Of a stretch of 44,496 nt of DNA, positions 24,320 through 34,933 are shown one piece after another. Numbering within the stretch: position 1 is the stretch's first letter; the number at the start of each line of letters is the position of its first letter. The DNA is taken from positions 1 to 44,496 of the forward strand of contig JAAWOG010000026.1 of assembly GCA_022799355.1 (NCBI GenBank). Reading direction: 5' to 3'. Position numbers and translations under genes: made by a program. This DNA is from Lachnospiraceae bacterium. Its GTDB lineage: Bacteria; Bacillota; Clostridia; Lachnospirales; Lachnospiraceae. The notes under the pieces are model-generated. The model saw only the letters and a list, made by a program, of their open reading frames with translations. It was not told where the DNA came from and searched no databases.

Positions 24320-27235
24320 TCAGGAGAAAAGCTGTTCCTTCCTCCCGAATCCGTCCGCTTCCTTTATCTTTTCCTCTCTGCCCACAACGCAGAGACAGTC
24401 CTCTGACAAAAAGGCTCTGATATGCTTCGCCAAATCTCGTATATTTTCTACACTCACGGATAAAATTTCATCCCGCTCCCGCTGCAATTCCTCCTCCGTC
24501 TGTCCGGTCAGGTAGCCGCCCAGCGAAAAGTTTCCTTTATCCTGCGGGGTTTTCGGCACATCGAGCTCACTGATTGCACCGATCAGGTATTGCGTCAGCT
24601 CCTCCTCGTCCCCCTGCCAGTTTTCCACATAATCCGCCGCCGCCTCATAGACCGCCACGGTATTTTCCAGATTCGGATCTCTGTAAGAGACAAAATAACT
24701 CTCGCCGGTTTTACCAAAGCTGCACATACAGCCGTATGCGCCGCCCTTCACCCTGACATTGTTCCAGAGATAATCGTATCCCATCATCACCCGCAGAACC
24801 CGCAGCGCCCCGGTGTAGGAAAGTCCCTTTGTGATAAAATTGCCGGCACGGCACACATACTGCACCTGGGATGCGGTCAGAAAACCTTCATTCTTTTTCT
24901 CTGTCACAGGACGGTATTTTTCCTTTTCTCCATCGCACTCTCCGGCAAACAGGCTCTCCTTAAGCTGCGCCACAAGCTCCGGCAGTTTTTCATACCCTTC
25001 CTTCGATGCCGTATAATCCACCAGCAGATTCTCGGGACGGAACAAAATTCTGACAAGCCTGCCCATATTGACAGCCAGCTCCGCCTTCCTCTCCTCAAAG
25101 TGCTCCGCAAGATCCGCCACCAGACGGTACTGCGTCACGCCGCCGATCTGCTCGTTAGAAGCCGCCGCTTCGGAAAAATAGGACAGTGCCCGCATCGCCG
25201 CAACCGTATGGCCGCCGGAGAGCATCGCAGACTGCATCTTTGATTTGACCTCCTCCAGCAGCTCCCTGAGGCGCTTATAATCGGACCACTTTGTCTCCTT
25301 TATCATGATCAGGGCAAGCCGGAAAGCCTCCGGCAGCTTATCAAACAGCACCTTTGCCTTGATATCGAATCTCACCTTGTAATCCGATAAATCCGCCTTG
25401 CTGTAAGTATTGGTCACACACGCCATACCGCCCGTCTCGATATGCATCTCATGAAACAGTTCCCCGTAACTGTAGCTGTCGGTATCGATCAGCCCCATCA
25501 TGTTCTTCAAAAGCCCCAGATAGGGAAACAGCTCCCCGGGCACATGGGAACAGTCAAAACTGAGCCTCAGATACCCGATCCCGTTGGTAAACAGCTCATG
25601 GTACAATACGGGAACACCGGCGGCACTGCGCAGATCATTTACATACCTTTCCGCCTCTTTCCTGATATCCTCCCTTGTCAGATGAGGAATGCAGGCAAGC
25701 GCCTCCGGCGTATCACCTTCCTCCTGATATGCCTTTAACTCCTCTGTCCGCTTTACAATATCCTGCAGCTCCTCCTCGGAGAGCGTCTCTTTATAAGCCT
25801 GCAGCTTCTCAAAAAGCGCTTTATCCCGCTTCGCCGTCAATCCCTTCTCCGGCACCAGCACCACAACACTGCCATGTTCATTGTCAAGAAGATGCTTCCT
25901 GATCAGTTCCTCAAAATAGCCCTCCTCGATCTTTTTCTTCAACACTGCAAATGTCTCGTTCGCCTCCACATGGATAAACGGCGCCCTCTCATCATACAGC
26001 CAGGAATCCAGCATCTGCAGCCCATACATCAGCCCCTTCGGATAAGAACCAAAGTCCGCCTCCCTGTGTTTCAATTCAAAATAATTCAGCCCCGCATATA
26101 AGGACTTTTTATCAATGCCCTCCTTCGCCAGTTTTGTCAGTACTCGCTTATAAGTGGCAAGAAATGCCTCCTTTTGTTGCAGGTTTGCGTTTTTCGCAAT
26201 CACGGAAAAATAGGGCTGTCTGATCCCCTCATCAAAAATACTGTAGGCTTCCGTCCCGATCCCCTCATCGATCAGCGCCTGCTTCAGCGGCGCCCCGGGG
26301 GCGGAACAAAGGGCATAATCCAGAATCTGGAAAGCAATATACAACTCCCTGTCTAAAGAACTTCCCACCACCCTGCTCATAGAAAGATAGGTATTGAACT
26401 CCTCCGACTCCCCCTCGGAAATCGGATAACTCTTTTGGATCTCTTTCACCGCCTCAAAAGGCTTCTGCAATCCGATCCCGGAATCCACCGCCAGATGATC
26501 AAATTTTGAAAGATATTCCCTGTCCAGAAACTCCAGTTTTTCCGCCATATCCATATCGCCGTACAGATAAATATAGCTGTTGGAAGGATGATAATATCTC
26601 CTGTGGAAATTAAGAAACTTTTCGTATGTCAGCTCAGGGATCACCTCCGGATCACCTCCCGACTCAAACCCGTAGGAAGTCTCCGGAAACAGAGAATTTA
26701 AAATCTCCCGCTCAAGCACATCATCAGGAGAGGAAAACGCCCCCTTCATCTCATTGTAGACAACACCGTTCAGCGTCAGCTCATCTTCCACTGACTCCAT
26801 CTCATAGTGCCACCCCTCCTGCCTGAAAATTTTCTCTTCCTTATATATATTCGGATAAAAGACCGCATCCAGATAAACATGCATCAGATTCTGAAAATCT
26901 TTATCATTGCAGCTTGCCACCGGATAGACCGTCTTATCGGGATAGGTCATCGCATTTAAAAACGTATTCAGACTTCCCTTCGCCAGTTCAATAAAAGGAT
27001 CTTTTACCGGAAAATGTTCCGATCCGCAGAGCACCGTATGCTCCACAATATGGGCAGCCCCCGTGGAATCCACCGGCGGCGTCCGAAAACCGATATAGAA
27101 TACCTTGTTCTCCTCATCATTCTCCATCAGGATCACCCGCGCCCCGCTCTTTTTATGCCTCAGCACCGTCCCCTTCGAGTTCAGCTCCGCAATATCCCTC
27201 TCCTCAACCGTCTCATACCCGTTAAAATTTCTCAT
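24320..27235 (-). CDS. M16C insulinase-type zinc metallopeptidase (PreP-like)
   Basis: 971 residues from MRNFNGYETVEERDIAEL; the start at 27235 has GGAGG six bases upstream. The inverted zinc motif HXXEH is HIVEHTVLCGSEHFP near residue 63, with the second zinc ligand region further on (ELAKGSLNTFLNAMTYPD, VYNEMKGAFSSPDDVLERE). The four-domain length (~970 residues) and the M16C-associated middle domain match presequence-protease-type peptidases that degrade short unstructured peptides. No signal peptide, so it is probably cytoplasmic. It may work with other peptide-recycling enzymes, but no neighbour proves this. Confidence 0.93.
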   Translation of the reverse strand: MRNFNGYETVEERDIAELNSKGTVLRHKKSGARVILMENDEENKVFYIGFRTPPVDSTGAAHIVEHTVLCGSEHFPVKDPFIELAKGSLNTFLNAMTYPDKTVYPVASCNDKDFQNLMHVYLDAVFYPNIYKEEKIFRQEGWHYEMESVEDELTLNGVVYNEMKGAFSSPDDVLEREILNSLFPETSYGFESGGDPEVIPELTYEKFLNFHRRYYHPSNSYIYLYGDMDMAEKLEFLDREYLSKFDHLAVDSGIGLQKPFEAVKEIQKSYPISEGESEEFNTYLSMSRVVGSSLDRELYIAFQILDYALCSAPGAPLKQALIDEGIGTEAYSIFDEGIRQPYFSVIAKNANLQQKEAFLATYKRVLTKLAKEGIDKKSLYAGLNYFELKHREADFGSYPKGLMYGLQMLDSWLYDERAPFIHVEANETFAVLKKKIEEGYFEELIRKHLLDNEHGSVVVLVPEKGLTAKRDKALFEKLQAYKETLSEEELQDIVKRTEELKAYQEEGDTPEALACIPHLTREDIRKEAERYVNDLRSAAGVPVLYHELFTNGIGYLRLSFDCSHVPGELFPYLGLLKNMMGLIDTDSYSYGELFHEMHIETGGMACVTNTYSKADLSDYKVRFDIKAKVLFDKLPEAFRLALIMIKETKWSDYKRLRELLEEVKSKMQSAMLSGGHTVAAMRALSYFSEAAASNEQIGGVTQYRLVADLAEHFEERKAELAVNMGRLVRILFRPENLLVDYTASKEGYEKLPELVAQLKESLFAGECDGEKEKYRPVTEKKNEGFLTASQVQYVCRAGNFITKGLSYTGALRVLRVMMGYDYLWNNVRVKGGAYGCMCSFGKTGESYFVSYRDPNLENTVAVYEAAADYVENWQGDEEELTQYLIGAISELDVPKTPQDKGNFSLGGYLTGQTEEELQRERDEILSVSVENIRDLAKHIRAFLSEDCLCVVGREEKIKEADGFGRKEQLFS

Positions 27236-27387
27236 TAAAATCCTCCGCATCATTTATAATATACAATCTTATGATTCCCCACTGTTTCTATAAAGTTCAT
27301 CTCTACTATCTTACCACAATTTTCATGTTTTTAAAGCTACATTTTCAAATATATTCCCTGCCTGCCCTTTCCCTTTTCCGCAGCCAG

Positions 27388-27524
27388 CCGGGACAGGGCG
27401 TTTACATCCTGTGAGGACTGTAGAAAAACGCCGGTACTTGGCGAGGTATTTTCGAGCCTAGTATCCGCTGCGTTTTTCTCCAAGCGAGAGCGTGTCCGAA
27501 CAGGATGTAAACACCCTGTCCCGG
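27388..27524. repeat. Long nested intergenic hairpin
   Basis: Arms of 25 bp (27388-27412 and 27500-27524) pair with a single mismatch. Inside are AGAAAAACGC/GCGTTTTTCT and CGGTACTTGGC paired with GCCTAGTATCCG, so the whole 137-bp element folds into one rod. It occupies the otherwise empty 455-bp gap between the M16C gene and the next gene; short ORFs across it are products of the repeat. Confidence 0.9.
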
Positions 27525-27689
27525 TGTCCACGCACAAAATTAAAAGAACAGGCAGGGCGAACCCTAACCTGTTCAGTGTAAAAGGGGAATTTTACCAAAT
27601 TTTCAATCGCAGGAATCTTACTATCTTGACGTTTTCCTCCCGCTATCCATACAATACCAGATTTCTCGACATTTTTCAAGCTTTTTATC

Positions 27690-28178
27690 CTAAATCACAA
27701 AAGAAACGAGCGCAAGTTTCGACAAAATCAGCTCCTGTACGACAATTCCGTCCCTCTTTTTCCGCGGGAGGGGAATCGCCGCAAATTCTTCCAAAGTCAC
27801 TGTTTTCTCCCAGTAAACCCGCTCGCTTTTTCCCTGCCTTCCCAGTCTTTCCACAAGGACACTGATCTTCAGCTTTATCTTAAGCTGCTCATAAGTCCGA
27901 TAGGAAAAACTTCCGGGCTCCATATAATAAAAATCACTCTCAAGAGAAGTATCGGGATCTGTTTCTTTCAGAAGATAATGCTCTATCACCGACTTAAACT
28001 TAAATGCCATCTCGGGATTGTGCATCAGTTCCCGATAGGTATATTTCGCCCCGATATAAATGCGGCTCACATCCTGCAGCATATACTTAAAATCCTCATA
28101 AACCACCGCAGAACTTTTCCCGCTTTTCTTTTTCTCTCTCACACTCTTCCATGTATCTTTTAACAACTGAAATGGCAT
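27690..28178 (-). CDS. Hypothetical protein
   Basis: 162 residues, basic, mixed alpha/beta, without membrane segments or signal. Visible features are an N-terminal helix MPFQLLKDTWKSVREKKKSG, Tyr-rich YIGAKYTYRELMHNPEMAFK, and a C-terminal strand-rich half (QLKIKLKISVLVERLGRQGK). I do not recognise a family. It lies 60 bp after the sigma-like gene on the same strand and is probably co-transcribed with it. Its C-terminal residues run close to a long non-coding gap. Confidence 0.6.
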   Translation of the reverse strand: MPFQLLKDTWKSVREKKKSGKSSAVVYEDFKYMLQDVSRIYIGAKYTYRELMHNPEMAFKFKSVIEHYLLKETDPDTSLESDFYYMEPGSFSYRTYEQLKIKLKISVLVERLGRQGKSERVYWEKTVTLEEFAAIPLPRKKRDGIVVQELILSKLALVSFVI

Positions 28179-28237
28179 TTTATATACGTTATCCTTTTCT
28201 CAAACAATCGGTACATTACCTTCACGGACAAATCGTA

Positions 28238-28972
28238 TCAGTCCTTCAAATCCTCTATCACATACCCGCTGAGCCGATACACATCCCGGATCTCTTCCTC
28301 CGGAATCCCTGTCTCCTCCGAAAGTTCCTTCACCGTCACCTTGCGCCGCAGATCTTCCGCCAGTTCCTTTGCCTGCTCCGCGATATGATTGACCTTGTCC
28401 TCCAGTTTTTTATCGGCGCTGCGGCTCTTTGTCCCCTCGGCAATCAGCTTCTCCATGGAATCCATAATAAACCAGGCAAGCATCCCTTCCGCATCCTGCG
28501 CATTCTCCGCCGCCCCTAACATGCAGACGCCCTCACTCAGCGCCATATTGCCCTGACCGATCAAATCTTCCAGATAAACTCCCTGCCCCGCATAGATCCT
28601 CGCCATCTCCGGCACCTTCGGCAAAAAAGCCTCCACCAGACGCTTCCTTGCGGAAACATCCCCCGCCATGGAAGACAGAAAGAGCGCCTCCCGCTCTCCG
28701 CCCGTGATCTCCGGCAGTTCCCGCAGCGAAGCCAGATACTCCTCTAAATAATCCGTCTCCTCCTTAGTCAGTTCTATCTCCACGGACGCTTCCTGATCCA
28801 CGCCGATATGATGTTTTTCCAGATAGTCATATACCAGTGACAACTGCGCCTCATCCAGCGCAAGAGGCACAAAGGCTTCCCGCACCTGCTCCTTGCTGAT
28901 CCGGTTTCCCTCAGCGCGCCCCTGTTTCTTCACCTGTTCCAGCGTCTTCGCAAATAAAATTTCTCTCTCCAT
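28238..28972 (-). CDS. Sigma-70-like protein lacking region 4
   Basis: 244 residues. Residues 10-58 resemble sigma region 1.1 (ISKEQVREAFVPLALDEAQL...YDYLEKHHIGV). Residues 113-150 resemble region 2.1-2.2, which contacts RNA polymerase (PEMARIYAGQGVYLEDLIGQ, GNMALSEG). Residues 209-236 resemble region 3 (KVTVKELSEETGIPEEEIRD). The -10-reading helices of 2.3-2.4 are degenerate (MLAWFIMDSMEKLIAEG), and no region 4 follows. It therefore may bind core RNA polymerase without recognising a promoter alone; an anti-sigma-like or co-sigma role is an inference. Co-directional with the hypothetical downstream. Confidence 0.65.
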   Translation of the reverse strand: MEREILFAKTLEQVKKQGRAEGNRISKEQVREAFVPLALDEAQLSLVYDYLEKHHIGVDQEASVEIELTKEETDYLEEYLASLRELPEITGGEREALFLSSMAGDVSARKRLVEAFLPKVPEMARIYAGQGVYLEDLIGQGNMALSEGVCMLGAAENAQDAEGMLAWFIMDSMEKLIAEGTKSRSADKKLEDKVNHIAEQAKELAEDLRRKVTVKELSEETGIPEEEIRDVYRLSGYVIEDLKD

Positions 28973-29072
28973 TCCATCGCGCTCCTTGCTTCTGATGCCC
29001 TGTACACCGCATATTATCTTGCGCCAGTCCCGATAAAAACCATATCTCCCGGAACCAAAACTCCTCTAACCC

Positions 29073-29933
29073 TTACCTCACATGCTGATGGGTAAAAAGA
29101 TGCTCCTCGCAGTACTCATAATTCCCGTTGCATTTCGAACAGAACCGGAAAGACAACTCAGGGTTGGTCACTTCATTCCTGCCGCAGATCGCGCACTGGT
29201 GCTTTGTTACCCCCGTAGGGCGCATGGTCTGCCGCTTAAATTCCTTCCGCCTCTTCATCTGCCTCGGGCTGAACCGGTCGAATCCCTTGTAAGCATAGAA
29301 GAACATCAGAAAATTAAGCATCGCGATAACAAGTGCAAGCGCGCGGGCAAAATCACCGTACTGCAGATACTGCAGCAGCATGATCAGCATCAGTCCGCCG
29401 TCGATCACCGCCAGTACCTTCGCCTTCACCGGGAATACAAACCAGATCAGGAACTGCTCTTCCGGAAACAGCACACAGTATGCAAAGAACATGGACTGGT
29501 AGATATAATTCATACCACCGTAATAAGCGCTCTGCCCTACCGCGATATACAGAATAAATTCCGCAATGACCGTCAGGATAATCCCGCCGATAAAATACAG
29601 GTTAAATCGGAACGAACCCCAGATATTTTCCAGCGAACGCCCGAACAGATAATACAGGTGCACCATGATCACAAAAAAGAATATATTCATGCCGGTGCCG
29701 AAGGAATCTCCTCTCGTCCACAAAGATTCCGGTGCCAGGATAAACGTAAACAGCCGCCAGATCTGCCCGTGCAGTATCTTTTCAAAATCCAGCGCCAGAA
29801 AATTATAGTACAGCCCCGGCAAAAACAGGCTGATGATCGTGGACGCCACATAAAATATGACAAAGTAATTGATCAGATCAGGTATCGCATACCTGCTGAA
29901 CTTTTTTTCCAGATTTCTGATAAATTTCTGCAT
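29073..29933 (-). CDS. Rhomboid-like membrane protein with C-terminal zinc ribbon
   Basis: 286 residues with about six membrane segments. The rhomboid signature region is seen as LHGQIWRLFTFILAP and FGRSLENIWGSFRFNLYFIGG. The catalytic GxS is not found in the expected place (the sequence there is YYGGMNYIYQSMFFAYC), so it is probably not a protease. The tail contains CAICGRNEV and FCSKCNGNYEYCEEHL, a zinc-ribbon with extra Cys/His. GAGGAGAAG lies before the start. It is divergent from the activase gene with a 306-bp gap. Function unknown. Confidence 0.7.
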   Translation of the reverse strand: MQKFIRNLEKKFSRYAIPDLINYFVIFYVASTIISLFLPGLYYNFLALDFEKILHGQIWRLFTFILAPESLWTRGDSFGTGMNIFFFVIMVHLYYLFGRSLENIWGSFRFNLYFIGGIILTVIAEFILYIAVGQSAYYGGMNYIYQSMFFAYCVLFPEEQFLIWFVFPVKAKVLAVIDGGLMLIMLLQYLQYGDFARALALVIAMLNFLMFFYAYKGFDRFSPRQMKRRKEFKRQTMRPTGVTKHQCAICGRNEVTNPELSFRFCSKCNGNYEYCEEHLFTHQHVR

Positions 29934-30239
29934 ATCTTCTCCTCATTATGATTTACTTATTCCTGCCTATGATACCATTTCGTGGAAAAATTGTAAACCT
30001 TGAAGCATCGCTTACCACCCAATTTAATATAATTTGCATAACAATTATTCTTTTTTTTAGAAAAAGATTTGAAATAGTTTATTTTTTTCTAAATTTTAGT
30101 ACGTTGAAATGTTGGAAAGAATGTCGTATAATGTCATCGAATATCAAACAGGTATTCATTTTATGTAACAATCCAAAATTTTTCAATGGCGGAATCTGTG
30201 CCGTCATACGAGGTCACAGATTCGGAATCGAGGAAATAT
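29934..30239 (+). promoter_or_regulatory. Divergent intergenic region with activase promoter
   Basis: TTGAAA (30104-30109) and TATAAT (30127-30132) with a 17-base spacer make a near-consensus promoter for the plus-strand activase gene. The leader of about 100 bases contains no ORF or hairpin that I can support. The remaining part is AT-rich. Confidence 0.8.
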
Positions 30240-33200
30240 ATGAAAAATTTAACATATACATTAGGTATCGATATTGGTTCCACCACAGTGAAGATCGCCG
30301 TGCTGGAACAGGAGCAGCCCAGGCTGATATTCTCCGATTATGAACGGCATTACGCCAACATCCAGGAAACCCTTGTCTCACTTCTTGAGAAGGCAAAAAA
30401 TGCGCTCGGTGAACTGAATGTCCATCCGATGATCACCGGCTCCGGCGGTCTGACGCTGGCAAATCATCTGGAAATTCCCTTTGTACAGGAAGTGATCGCC
30501 GTATCCACTTCCCTGCAGACGTTCGCGCCCAAAACCGATGTGGCCATCGAACTCGGCGGAGAGGACGCGAAAATCATCTATTTTGAAGGCGGTAACGTGG
30601 AGCAGAGAATGAACGGTATCTGCGCCGGCGGCACCGGCTCTTTTATTGACCAGATGGCTTCCTTATTACAGACCGATGCATCCGGCTTAAACGAATACGC
30701 CAAACAGTATCAGTCTCTTTATACGATAGCGGCACGCTGCGGCGTGTTTGCCAAATCCGATATCCAGCCCCTGATCAATGAGGGCGCCACCAGAGAAGAT
30801 CTCTCCGCCTCCATCTTTCAGGCGGTAGTAAATCAGACCATTTCCGGCCTTGCCTGCGGCAAACCGATCCGGGGACATGTTGCCTTTTTAGGCGGTCCGC
30901 TCCACTTTCTGTCGGAATTAAAGGCGGCCTTTATCCGCACCTTAAAGTTAGATGAAGAACATACCATCACGCTCGATCACTCCCACCTCTTTGCGGCCAT
31001 AGGCTCCGCCTTAAACGCCAAAGAGGAAACTTCCGTTATGCTCTCGGATATGATAAAGAAATTATCTTCGGGGATAAAGATGGAGTTTGAGGTGGCTCGC
31101 ATGGAGCCGCTCTTTGCATCAGCCGATGAGTATGACAGCTTCCGCGCGCGGCACGAAAACACCACCGTAAAAAAAGGAGACCTCTCCACCTATCAGGGCA
31201 ACTGCTTTCTCGGCATCGATGCCGGCTCCACCACCACCAAGACCGCTCTTGTGGGGGAGGACGGACAGCTTCTTTATTCATTCTACAGCAACAATAACGG
31301 CAGTCCCTTAAAGACCGCGATCCGTTCCATCCAGGAAATCTATGACCTTCTTCCGGAGGGCGCAAAGATCGTCCGCTCCTGCTCCACCGGCTATGGGGAA
31401 GCATTGATGAAAGCGGCATTTTTACTGGATGACGGCGAAGTGGAAACGGTGGCACACTACTACGCCGCCGCCTTTTTCGATCCTTCCGTGGACTGTATTT
31501 TGGATATCGGCGGCCAGGACATGAAGTGCATCAAGATCAAAAACCAGACCGTGGACTCCGTCCAGCTCAACGAGGCCTGTTCCTCGGGCTGCGGCTCCTT
31601 TATCGAAACCTTTGCCAAATCCTTAAACTACAGCGTGGAGGATTTCGCAAAGGCGGCGCTGTTTGCCGAGCACCCTATCGATCTCGGCACCCGCTGTACC
31701 GTATTTATGAACTCCAAGGTAAAACAGGCACAGAAAGAAGGGGCTTCGGTCAACGATATCTCCGCCGGGCTTGCCTACTCCGTGATCAAAAATGCTCTGT
31801 TCAAGGTGATCAAAGTCTCTTCCGCGGAAGAACTCGGCAAAAACATTGTGGTCCAGGGCGGTACTTTTTATAATGATGCGGTCCTTCGGAGCCTTGAAAA
31901 AATTGCGGAATGTGAAGCCACCCGCCCGGATATCGCCGGTATTATGGGGGCTTTCGGCTGTGCCCTGATTGCCAGGGAGCGCTATCACATGGAGGATCAC
32001 TATGAGACCACCATGCTCAGCATCGAGAAGATCAATGAACTGCAGTTTACAACCAGTATGGCAAAATGTAAGGGCTGTACCAACAACTGCCGCCTGACCA
32101 TCAACCGTTTCTCCGGCGGCAGGCAGTATATCTCCGGCAACCGATGTGAACGGGGGCTTGGAAAACAGAAAAACGAAAACAATATTCCCAATCTCTTTGA
32201 ATATAAGCTGGAGCGGCTCTTCCACCACTACGAGCCTCTGCCGGCGGATGAAGCGCCAAGGGGGAAGGTGGGCATTCCCCGCGTCCTCAATATGTACGAG
32301 AATTATCCGTTTTGGTTCACCTTCTTTACGAAGCTGGGCTATTCCGTAGTGCTCTCCCCCAGTTCCACCCATAAGATTTATGAACTGGGTATCGAGTCCA
32401 TTCCCAGCGAATCGGAATGTTATCCGGCCAAACTTGCCCACGGGCATGTCTCCTGGCTGATCAGACAGGGCATCCGTTTTATTTTCTACCCGGCTCTGTT
32501 CTATGAGCGGAAGGAGTTTGGCGAGGCAAATAACCACTACAACTGCCCCATCGTCACCTCCTATTCCGAAAATATTAAGAATAATGTGGATGAACTGGAG
32601 CAGGAGCAGGTTGTATTCCGCAACCCGTTTATGAGTTTTGTATCACCTGAAACGATAAAACAGTCTCTGATCCGCGAGTTTTCCGATCTGCCCGAGGAGG
32701 AAATCCGCAGCGCCGTCGATGCGGCATGGGAGGAACTTGAGGCCGCCCGGGAAGATATTCAGAAAAAGGGCGAAGAAGTGCTCTGCTGGATGAAGCGGCA
32801 TAAATCAAGGGGAATCGTACTGGCAGGACGCCCCTACCACATTGATCCGGAGATCAACCACGGCATCCCCGAGCTGATTACCGGCTATCATATCGCGGTG
32901 CTCACCGAAGATTCCGTCAGCCATCTGGCCAATCCGGAACGTCCCCTGATCGTCTCCGACCAGTGGATGTACCATTCCAGGCTGTATGCGGCGGCAAGTT
33001 TTGTAAAGGCAAGAGAAGACTTAGACCTGATCCAGCTCAACTCTTTCGGCTGTGGGCTGGATGCCGTGACAACCGACCAGGTAAACGATATTCTTTCCGG
33101 CTCAGGCAAGATCTACACCTGTTTGAAGATTGACGAAGTCAACAACTTAGGCGCCGCGAGAATCCGTGTCCGCTCCCTTCTCTCCGCCCTCAGGGTAAGA

Positions 33201-34478
33201 GAAATGCGGAATACGGAGAGGACCATCCAACCCTCTTCCATCCGGAAAGTCCCCTTTACGGAGGAGATGAGAAAGCATTACACGATCCTCTGCCCGCAGA
33301 TGTCGCCGATCCATTTTGATCTGCTGCAGCCTGCATTTATCGCCTGCGGGTATCATTTTGAAATACTTGGTAATGACAACAAACACGCCGTGGATATGGG
33401 ACTGAAATATGTAAATAATGACGCCTGTTATCCTTCCCTGATCGTGGTGGGACAGATTATGGACGCCCTGCATTCCGGCAAATATGACCTGGATCGCACC
33501 GCCGTCATCATGACACAGACCGGCGGAGGCTGCCGTGCCACAAACTATATCGGCTTTATCCGCAGGGCGCTGGAAAAGGCGGGCATGGGGCAGATTCCCG
33601 TGATTTCTCTGAATCTGGGCGGTATCGAGACCAATCCGGGGTTCCATATCAACGCGGACCTTCTGATTCACGCCGCCTTCGGCGTCACTTTTGGGGATAT
33701 CTTTATGCGCTGTCTCTATGCCACAAGGCCCTACGAGAAAGAACCCGGCTCCGCCAATGCCCTGCACGAAAAATGGAAGCGGAAATGTATATCCTTTCTG
33801 ACCGGAAAGCACCTGAACTTTTTCAGATTCCGCAGGATGTGCCGGCAGATCGTCGAAGAATTTGACGCGCTTCCTCTGCTGGATATGAAAAAACCGAAGG
33901 TCGGCATTGTAGGGGAAATTCTTGTAAAATTCGCGCCGGTGGCAAACAACCATCTCGTGGAACTGTTAGAATCGGAAGGCGCCGAGGCGGTCTGTCCTGA
34001 CCTGCTTGATTTTATGCTCTACTGCTTCTATAACCAGATTTATAAAGCGGATTATCTGGGCACCAGTAAAAAAGCCGCAAGGCTCTGCCGTCTCGGCATA
34101 CGCGCCCTGGAATTTCTGCGCGCAGGCGCCTCAAAAGCCCTGGAAAAGAGCGTCCATTTCCACCCCCCTGTGAGTATTTACAAGCTGGTGGAATACGCGC
34201 AGCCCATTGTCAGCATCGGCAACCAGACCGGAGAAGGCTGGTTCCTGACCGGGGAAATGATCGAGCTGATCCAAGGCGGTACAAACAACATTATCTGTTG
34301 CCAGCCCTTCGGCTGCCTGCCGAACCACGTGGTCGGGAAAGGCGTAATCAAGGAAATCCGGAAGCGCTACCCTCTCTCCAATATCGTGGCGATCGACTAT
34401 GATCCCGGGGCAAGCGAGGTGAATCAGCTGAACAGGATTAAGCTGATGTTATCTACAGCATATAAAAATTTAACCTGA
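30240..34478 (+). CDS. Large 2-hydroxyacyl-CoA dehydratase activase-type protein (double BcrAD/BadFG plus DUF2229)
   Basis: 1412 residues from [24 protein letters not shown] lies upstream of the ATG at 30240. Two ASKHA ATPase domains follow each other: the first has [14 protein letters not shown] and [15 protein letters not shown], the second (from residue ~324) has [15 protein letters not shown] and [15 protein letters not shown]. The Cys in each matches the position that binds the shared 4Fe-4S cluster in dehydratase activators. A Cys-rich linker (CKGCTNNC near 610) leads to DUF2229 ([17 protein letters not shown]) and a C-terminal HgdB-like half with [16 protein letters not shown] and [11 protein letters not shown]. 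Family members couple ATP hydrolysis to low-potential electron transfer; the substrate of this fused form is unknown. No separate dehydratase subunit genes are nearby. Confidence 0.88.
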   Translation: MKNLTYTLGIDIGSTTVKIAVLEQEQPRLIFSDYERHYANIQETLVSLLEKAKNALGELNVHPMITGSGGLTLANHLEIPFVQEVIAVSTSLQTFAPKTDVAIELGGEDAKIIYFEGGNVEQRMNGICAGGTGSFIDQMASLLQTDASGLNEYAKQYQSLYTIAARCGVFAKSDIQPLINEGATREDLSASIFQAVVNQTISGLACGKPIRGHVAFLGGPLHFLSELKAAFIRTLKLDEEHTITLDHSHLFAAIGSALNAKEETSVMLSDMIKKLSSGIKMEFEVARMEPLFASADEYDSFRARHENTTVKKGDLSTYQGNCFLGIDAGSTTTKTALVGEDGQLLYSFYSNNNGSPLKTAIRSIQEIYDLLPEGAKIVRSCSTGYGEALMKAAFLLDDGEVETVAHYYAAAFFDPSVDCILDIGGQDMKCIKIKNQTVDSVQLNEACSSGCGSFIETFAKSLNYSVEDFAKAALFAEHPIDLGTRCTVFMNSKVKQAQKEGASVNDISAGLAYSVIKNALFKVIKVSSAEELGKNIVVQGGTFYNDAVLRSLEKIAECEATRPDIAGIMGAFGCALIARERYHMEDHYETTMLSIEKINELQFTTSMAKCKGCTNNCRLTINRFSGGRQYISGNRCERGLGKQKNENNIPNLFEYKLERLFHHYEPLPADEAPRGKVGIPRVLNMYENYPFWFTFFTKLGYSVVLSPSSTHKIYELGIESIPSESECYPAKLAHGHVSWLIRQGIRFIFYPALFYERKEFGEANNHYNCPIVTSYSENIKNNVDELEQEQVVFRNPFMSFVSPETIKQSLIREFSDLPEEEIRSAVDAAWEELEAAREDIQKKGEEVLCWMKRHKSRGIVLAGRPYHIDPEINHGIPELITGYHIAVLTEDSVSHLANPERPLIVSDQWMYHSRLYAAASFVKAREDLDLIQLNSFGCGLDAVTTDQVNDILSGSGKIYTCLKIDEVNNLGAARIRVRSLLSALRVREMRNTERTIQPSSIRKVPFTEEMRKHYTILCPQMSPIHFDLLQPAFIACGYHFEILGNDNKHAVDMGLKYVNNDACYPSLIVVGQIMDALHSGKYDLDRTAVIMTQTGGGCRATNYIGFIRRALEKAGMGQIPVISLNLGGIETNPGFHINADLLIHAAFGVTFGDIFMRCLYATRPYEKEPGSANALHEKWKRKCISFLTGKHLNFFRFRRMCRQIVEEFDALPLLDMKKPKVGIVGEILVKFAPVANNHLVELLESEGAEAVCPDLLDFMLYCFYNQIYKADYLGTSKKAARLCRLGIRALEFLRAGASKALEKSVHFHPPVSIYKLVEYAQPIVSIGNQTGEGWFLTGEMIELIQGGTNNIICCQPFGCLPNHVVGKGVIKEIRKRYPLSNIVAIDYDPGASEVNQLNRIKLMLSTAYKNLT

Positions 34479-34593
34479 TAATTTTCAGTGCTTATGCTGA
34501 AGGAAAATGGATAATATCATATCCCTACTCTTAAAAGTTAGATAAAATGCGGATCAATCCTTCAACCGGGAATTTATTTTATTAAGAGGATAC

Positions 34594-34926
34594 ATGAAAA
34601 TAGTTGTAAGGGAAGCAATCATTTGTAAAAACATAAAAAAATATCTGCCAAAAAACTATAGTGAAGTGTTTCCCGCAAACTTTGGTAATAACGGTGAAAA
34701 GGTTAATATTGTAATCTTTCCCTGTGATAGAAAAGGGGTGATTACGGGCAGATATATAGAAAAAGCTTTACAAAAGATGAAAGGCGCTTCACTGCTGACT
34801 GTTTATTTCGCCTGGTGCTTTTCAACGGAAGCAAAAACGCTTATCAAAGAAAACAAAGGGATGATAGTTGAAATACACGATTTTGAATGGACTGATGAAA
34901 CATGGTTTACATATAAAAATGGCTGA
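34594..34926 (+). CDS. Hypothetical protein, orphan
   Basis: 110 residues with an AAGAGG ribosome binding site eight bases before the ATG. Lys- and aromatic-rich, no signal peptide or membrane segment; DFEWTDETWFTYKNG at the C-terminus is the most distinctive part. I do not recognise a family. It is AT-richer than its neighbours, which may mean recent acquisition. A hairpin follows directly (34934-34968). Confidence 0.5.
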   Translation: MKIVVREAIICKNIKKYLPKNYSEVFPANFGNNGEKVNIVIFPCDRKGVITGRYIEKALQKMKGASLLTVYFAWCFSTEAKTLIKENKGMIVEIHDFEWTDETWFTYKNG

Positions 34927-34933
34927 TTTATCC

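Noticed and set aside
27337-27679. Two short minus-strand ORFs of 66 and 73 residues
   Set aside because: They translate the arms of the long hairpin and have no good ribosome binding site.
29082-29951. 289-residue ORF on the plus strand
   Set aside because: Exact antisense of the rhomboid-like gene; low-complexity, His/Gln-rich and without a ribosome binding site.
31623-32537. 304-residue ORF on the minus strand
   Set aside because: It lies wholly inside the activase gene on the opposite strand, which has clear domain motifs; the minus frame is a codon-bias shadow.
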